Position numbers and translations under genes: made by a program
Source: an uncultured Roseburia sp.
Lineage (GTDB): Bacteria > Bacillota > Clostridia > Lachnospirales > Lachnospiraceae
Direction of reading: 5' to 3'
NCBI GenBank assembly: GCA_910577925.1
Contig: CAJTOI010000012.1
Location: 1-64,000, forward strand
DNA: 64,000 nt
In this document: one piece after another, positions 60,060-64,000 of the stretch
How positions within the stretch are numbered: position 1 is the first letter of the stretch
Layout of the letters: every line of letters starts with the position of its first letter
Notes under the pieces: generated by a model
What the model was told of the DNA's origin: nothing
Database searches by the model: none
Seen by the model: the letters and a program-made list of their open reading frames with translations, nothing else

Positions 60060-61838
60060 ATGTTCAGAAAAACAAAAATTGTGTGTACTTTGGGACCGGC
60101 AACGGATGACGAGAAAGTGATGCGGAGCCTGATAGAGGAAGGCATGAACGTCGCACGGTTTAATTTTTCACACGGGTCGCATGAGGAACAGCTCGGGCGT
60201 CTCAATCAGTTAAAAAAGCTGCGGACAGAGCTCGGCTGTCCGGTGGCGGCGCTGCTCGACACAAAGGGACCTGAGATCCGTCTCAGGGAATTTGCAGACG
60301 GCAGGGAGGAATTGGAGGACGGGCAGCTTTTTACGCTGACATCGGAGGAAATTATCGGCGACCATACCCGCGTTTCCATCACTTACAAGGACTTGGCCGA
60401 CGATTTGAAGGCGGGGGACCATGTGCTGATTGACGACGGCCTGATCGCTATGGAGGTCGTTGAGATCCGCCCCGCGGCGGGAGGAAAAGCCGACAGTGAC
60501 GGGAAGATCCCCATGGATATTGTCTGCCGCGTGTTAAACGGCGGAATTGTGTCAAACAAAAAGGGTGTCAATGTGCCGAATGTGGAGCTGTCAATGCCTT
60601 ATATCAGCGAGAAGGATTACAGCGATATCGTGTTCGGCGTGGAGAACGAATATGATTTTATCGCGGCATCTTTCGTGCGCACCGCGGACGATGTGCTTGA
60701 AATCCGTAAAATTCTGGAGGAAAAAGACGGTTCCGAAATCAAGATTATCGCAAAGATTGAAAATATGCAGGGCGTGCAGAATATTGACGATATTATCCGC
60801 GTGTCGGACGGTATTATGGTCGCGAGAGGAGACATGGGCGTCGAGATTCCGCTGGAGGATGTTCCGGTAATTCAGAAAATGATTATCAAAAAGGCCTGCA
60901 ACGCCGGAAAAACGGTGATTACCGCGACGCAGATGCTCGACTCGATGATGAAGCACCCGCGCCCGACAAGAGCCGAGGCGACCGATGTGGCAAACGCGAT
61001 TTACGACGGAACGAGCGCGATCATGCTGTCCGGGGAGACCGCGGCCGGCCTGTATCCCGTGGAGGCGGTCAAGACCATGGTGCGCATTGCGGTCCGCACC
61101 GAGCAGGATATCAATTATCTGCAGCGGTTTAAACTGCGCAGGACACTGAGCAACCCGGATGTGACCAACGCGATTTCGCATGCGACCTGCACGATGGCCG
61201 GAGACTTAAATGCGGCTGCCATCATGACCGTATCGAAATCCGGGCGCACCGCGCGGATGGTGTCAAAGTACCGCCCGTCCTGCCGGATTATCGGCACGGG
61301 CTTATCGGAGCAGGTCGTGCGCCAGCTGAATCTCGAGTGGGGCGTTACGCCGCTGCTGATCGAAAAGAAAAATCAGGCGGATGAGCTGTTTGACTATGCG
61401 GTGGATGCCGCGGAACAGGCGGGCATTATCCAGAAGGGCGATATTGTGGTGCTGACCGCGGGCGTGCCCTTAGGCGTCTCGGGGACGACAAATCTGATTA
61501 AAGTTCAGGTGGCGGGCCATATTCTTGTGAAGGGAAAAGGCATCAATAAGAAAAAGGTGTCGGCGAACCTGTGCGTCTGCCGGACGCCGGAGGATCTGCG
61601 CCACTTTAAACCGGGCGACATCCTTGTGGCCGAGGACACCACGAATGAGATGATGGAGCAGATGCGTCAGGCATCCGGCCTTATCGTGGAGACCGACCGG
61701 GAGAACTGCCACGCGGCAATCGCGGGGTTAAGCCTTGACATTCCGGTGCTCACCTGCGCGGAGAATGCGCTCGGCATCTTAAAGTCCAGCGCATATGTCG
61801 AGCTTGATGCGGAAAAAGGCGTTGTCAGCGCGAATTGA
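60060..61838 (+). CDS. pyk: pyruvate kinase with C-terminal PEP-utiliser domain
   Basis: Glycolytic enzyme (592 aa) converting phosphoenolpyruvate and ADP to pyruvate and ATP. It starts FRKTKIVCTLGPATDDE and has ARFNFSHGSHEE, LDTKGPEIR, the active-site helix KIIAKIENMQGVQNIDDI and MVARGDMGVEIP, then ATQMLDSMMKHPRPTRAEA. The allosteric C-domain follows, and from about residue 490 comes an extra phosphohistidine-like domain (GDILVAEDTTNEMMEQM, ENCHAAIAGLSLDIP), the long form typical of Bacilli and Clostridia. AAAAGGAGAG precedes the ATG. Confidence 0.96.
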   Translation: MFRKTKIVCTLGPATDDEKVMRSLIEEGMNVARFNFSHGSHEEQLGRLNQLKKLRTELGCPVAALLDTKGPEIRLREFADGREELEDGQLFTLTSEEIIGDHTRVSITYKDLADDLKAGDHVLIDDGLIAMEVVEIRPAAGGKADSDGKIPMDIVCRVLNGGIVSNKKGVNVPNVELSMPYISEKDYSDIVFGVENEYDFIAASFVRTADDVLEIRKILEEKDGSEIKIIAKIENMQGVQNIDDIIRVSDGIMVARGDMGVEIPLEDVPVIQKMIIKKACNAGKTVITATQMLDSMMKHPRPTRAEATDVANAIYDGTSAIMLSGETAAGLYPVEAVKTMVRIAVRTEQDINYLQRFKLRRTLSNPDVTNAISHATCTMAGDLNAAAIMTVSKSGRTARMVSKYRPSCRIIGTGLSEQVVRQLNLEWGVTPLLIEKKNQADELFDYAVDAAEQAGIIQKGDIVVLTAGVPLGVSGTTNLIKVQVAGHILVKGKGINKKKVSANLCVCRTPEDLRHFKPGDILVAEDTTNEMMEQMRQASGLIVETDRENCHAAIAGLSLDIPVLTCAENALGILKSSAYVELDAEKGVVSAN

Positions 61839-61959
61839 TTCTCTGCGGACAAAAAGGTGCTTTCTTTTCAAAACGGGTTGTGTTATACTTCATATAAATC
61901 AGACAAGCGCAATGCATAAGTAGAAAAAGCACAAAGAGCGTGTGCATGTGGAGGTAATT

Positions 61960-62097
61960 ATGACAGAGAGTGGATTGTTAATTTTCCTTATGGTACTGAT
62001 ATTGCTGGTGGTGATTGTGACGGTGATCGTGGTGACGTCCGCTGTGTCGGGTACGGCGGCTGCAATCGCGGACGAGGAAGACGGAGAGGAAATATAA
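61960..62097 (+). CDS. 45-residue single-helix membrane peptide
   Basis: Small ORF with GGAGG four bases before the ATG. Residues 6-29 are a strongly hydrophobic helix (LLIFLMVLILLVVIVTVIVV); the C-terminal tail is acidic (ADEEDGEE). A TATACT near 61883 could be its -10. A terminator follows 17 bases after the stop, so it is a monocistronic unit. No family is recognised; small membrane modulators of transporters or proteases often look like this, but that is only a guess. Confidence 0.6.
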   Translation: MTESGLLIFLMVLILLVVIVTVIVVTSAVSGTAAAIADEEDGEEI

Positions 62098-62113
62098 AGC
62101 AAACGGATGAGCG

Positions 62114-62146
62114 AATCGGGGCTTCTGCGGAAGCCTCGATTTTTTA
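62114..62146 (+). terminator. terminator after the small membrane peptide gene
   Basis: ATCGGGGCTTC pairs with GAAGCCTCGAT (one mismatch or wobble) around a TGCG loop, followed by six T. A clear intrinsic terminator. Confidence 0.85.
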
Positions 62147-62152
62147 TGCACA

Positions 62153-62196
62153 CGGGCACCCAATGGAAGTATGTCAGCAAAGCTGACGGGTGCCCG
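62153..62196. repeat. two-level hairpin in the pyk-RND gap
   Basis: CGGGCACCC (62153-62161) pairs perfectly with GGGTGCCCG (62188-62196). Inside, GTCAGC pairs with GCTGAC around AAA. A further GAGTAGGGAA/TTCCCTGCTC hairpin follows at 62203-62230. Function unknown; no T run on the plus strand. Confidence 0.6.
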
Positions 62197-62294
62197 GCGC
62201 GCGAGTAGGGAAGATGAGTATTCCCTGCTCGATTATGTTCACTGAAGGTAGCTTTTGAAGAGATAATAAAAAAGTATAAATTCGGAAAAATGTA

Positions 62295-62323
62295 TTGAAA
62301 AACCGAGGGGAAAAAGGTAAACT
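62295..62323 (+). promoter_or_regulatory. promoter of the RND efflux gene
   Basis: TTGAAA (62295-62300), 17-base spacer, TAAACT (62318-62323). The palindrome that follows begins 12 bases downstream, at the expected transcription start. Confidence 0.6.
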
Positions 62324-62334
62324 ACAGAAAGAAA

Positions 62335-62352
62335 ACCGACCGGCTGGTCGGT
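62335..62352. promoter_or_regulatory. TetR-type operator
   Basis: ACCGACC, GGCT, GGTCGGT: a perfect seven-base inverted repeat. ACCGACC/GGTCGGT half-sites are the usual pattern for TetR-family repressors of drug-efflux genes. It overlaps the likely transcription start. The repressor gene is not in the window and may lie downstream. Confidence 0.65.
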
Positions 62353-62383
62353 CAAACAGAGAGTGATTTAGGAGGGACATAAG

Positions 62384-64000
62384 GTGATTGCAAAATTCAG
62401 TGTAAAAAAACCATATACGGTGCTGGTGGGCGTAGTGCTTGTCATCGTGCTCGGTGTGGTGGCATTTACGAGGATGACAACGGATTTGCTGCCGGACATG
62501 AGCCTGCCGTATGTGATTGTGGTGACGACGGACATGGGGGCGAGCCCGGAGGAGGTGGAGAGCGACGTGACCGCGCCGATTGAGGCGGCGATGGCGACGA
62601 CGTCGAATATCAAGAACGTCAGCTCTTCTTCCTATGACAATTATTCGATGGTTATACTCGAATATGAGCAGAGCACGAATATGGATTCGATTCTGATCGA
62701 GATACAGCAGGAGCTCGACCAGCTCGGGGGAAGCTTTCCCGATACGGCGGGGACGCCGATGATTATGCAGATTGACCCGGATATGATGCCGGTGATGATT
62801 GCGTCCGCGGACGTGGATGGGATGGATCAGCTGGCGCTGTCCGCGTATGTGACAGACGAATTGCTGCCTTATCTGGAGAGCATCGAGGGAGTTGCGTCCG
62901 TGACGCCTACGGGTGTATTGACAGAGAGTGTGGAGGTAACGCTTGACCAGGTGAAGATTGATGCGTTAAATGAAAAAATCCGGGCCAAGATAGACGAGCA
63001 GTTTACGGAGGCCAAAGAGGAATTAGACGACGCGCAGGCAAAGCTTGAGAACGGAAAACGGCAGCTTGAGAACGGAAAAGAGGAGCTTGCGTCGCAGATG
63101 GGAAACGCGAGCAATGAGATTATAAACAACAAGATTAACGTGTCGGAGACCGGACTCGAACTGCAGGATAAGCTTGACGGCATTGCGGAGGCACACGGCT
63201 CTCTGATGGATGGAATCAACGGACTGCAGCAGGCCTATGACGGGGCGGTAAAGCTTGATGAGGCGATTTCCCAGCTCAAAAAGGTGCAGGAGACGATCGG
63301 AACGGTAAAAGCGGCGATACTCGCGCAGCTCGGCCTCAGCGAGGAGAGTTTTGCCGCGCTTCCCGAGGAGCAGCGGACGGCGATCGAGAAAGAAATCGCA
63401 AAGGCACTCGACGAGCAGGTGTTTGCGGCGCTAAAGAAAAACGGGATGGATATCTCTTCCGAGGAGGATCTCGCAAAGCAGATTACGGCGCTTGAGGGAC
63501 AGCTGCAGGAGATCAATAAGACGCTCGCGGAGCAGGAAAAGAATTTTGCGGATGCGGGCGTCAGCTTAAAAAGTTATCAGGATATCCCTGCGGCGCTTGC
63601 GAAGCTCTCCGAAAATGAGATGCAGCTGCGCGCCGGGGCAGACGCCATAAAGTCGGCGCAGCAGCAGCTTTCGGACGGAAAGACACAGCTGGACGGAGCG
63701 CTCGGGACGTTGAATGAGACGCAGATAAATACGATTCTGGAGATGAGCAGCGGCTATGCGGATATGGCGGTCGGCTTAAGCCAGATCGAGGAGGGGCGCA
63801 CGAAACTGGAAGAGGCGCAGGAGAGCGCGGAGGAATCCGCCGACTTAAACAATATCCTCACAATGGATATGCTCACAAACATTTTTGTCGCGCAGAATTT
63901 CTCCATGCCCGCCGGTTATGTCGGCACGGAGGAGACCCGGTATTTGGTCCGCGTCGGGGACCGAGTGGACTCGGTGGATACGCTGTCTGCAATGGTTCTG
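62384..64000 (+). CDS. RND family efflux pump, 3' end outside window
   Basis: Resistance-nodulation-division transporter, 539 codons visible and open at the window end. GTG at 62384 follows TAGGAGGG. It starts IAKFSVKKPYTVLVGVVLV, the first RND helix, then LLPDMSLPYVIVVT and MGASPEEVESDVTAPIEAAM, all AcrB-like. After the first porter subdomain, from about residue 200, comes a long Gln/Glu/Lys-rich insertion (KEELDDAQAKLENGKRQLEN onward to past residue 480) predicted as coiled coil, seen in Gram-positive RND proteins. The pumped compound is unknown. A TetR-type operator covers the promoter. Confidence 0.9.
   Translation, partial: MIAKFSVKKPYTVLVGVVLVIVLGVVAFTRMTTDLLPDMSLPYVIVVTTDMGASPEEVESDVTAPIEAAMATTSNIKNVSSSSYDNYSMVILEYEQSTNMDSILIEIQQELDQLGGSFPDTAGTPMIMQIDPDMMPVMIASADVDGMDQLALSAYVTDELLPYLESIEGVASVTPTGVLTESVEVTLDQVKIDALNEKIRAKIDEQFTEAKEELDDAQAKLENGKRQLENGKEELASQMGNASNEIINNKINVSETGLELQDKLDGIAEAHGSLMDGINGLQQAYDGAVKLDEAISQLKKVQETIGTVKAAILAQLGLSEESFAALPEEQRTAIEKEIAKALDEQVFAALKKNGMDISSEEDLAKQITALEGQLQEINKTLAEQEKNFADAGVSLKSYQDIPAALAKLSENEMQLRAGADAIKSAQQQLSDGKTQLDGALGTLNETQINTILEMSSGYADMAVGLSQIEEGRTKLEEAQESAEESADLNNILTMDMLTNIFVAQNFSMPAGYVGTEETRYLVRVGDRVDSVDTLSAMVL

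Overview
The window looks like a chromosomal segment of a GC-rich, anaerobic, spore-forming member of the Clostridia, most probably Lachnospiraceae. The signs are an alpha/beta-type small acid-soluble spore protein gene, many AGGAGG-type ribosome binding sites, several lipoprotein-anchored ABC and TRAP binding proteins, a rubrerythrin/PerR peroxide module, and the Firmicutes gene order tig-clpP-clpX-lon-ysxC. No rRNA, tRNA or CRISPR array was seen. The genus call is inference.

Layout. 1-993: 3' part of an IS5-like transposase. 1146-3698: an ECF-type cobalt/nickel importer (CbiM/NikM with a PDGLE tail, T component, ATPase). 3706-4002 (-): small conserved hypothetical. 4365-10639: five-gene peptide ABC importer behind a promoter and a terminator-like leader, followed by a coiled-coil protein. 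11607-16426: branched-chain amino-acid ABC importer (five genes), then a cytidylate-kinase-like protein and oligoendopeptidase F. 18897-19510: a gene-free 614-bp imperfect inverted repeat. 19545-20708: ferredoxin-type aldo/keto reductase. 20888-29317: TRAP transporter DctPQM, YcxB-like protein, LytS/YesN-type two-component system with its own DctP-like binding protein, MFS transporter and KdgF-like cupin; together these suggest uptake and handling of a sugar acid. 29329-31361 (-): TrkA/TrkH potassium uptake.

31501-34445: two uncharacterised proteins, a methyltransferase and a CYTH protein. 34815-37886: a lower-GC three-gene cassette (DUF262 protein, AAA ATPase of the DUF3696 type, and a third protein with a disturbed N-terminus), the best candidate for a phage-defence system. 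37867-41254: GH43 glycosidase, a broken Ig-like/transglutaminase gene, a DJ-1/PfpI protein and a spore protein gene followed by an unusual 18-bp tandem repeat. 41369-45185: a heterodimeric multidrug ABC exporter preceded by a promoter, a 35-codon cysteine-rich leader ORF and an intrinsic terminator, an architecture like BmrB-BmrCD attenuation. 45331-48965: acetyltransferases and an AT-rich island with an MNT/HEPN toxin-antitoxin pair (the HEPN gene has an in-frame stop), bracketed by copies of the 3' end of an acetyltransferase gene.

49035-51413 (-): PerR followed by one ORF that fuses rubredoxin, an FMN glutamate-synthase-type domain and rubrerythrin, with a consensus PerR box on the promoter. 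51728-52546: metallo-hydrolase. 52687-59929: trigger factor, ClpP, ClpX, Lon, YsxC and carbamate kinase. 60060-61838: pyruvate kinase, behind a perfect palindrome. 61960-62097: a 45-residue membrane peptide. 62384 to the end: a partial RND efflux pump behind a TetR-type operator.
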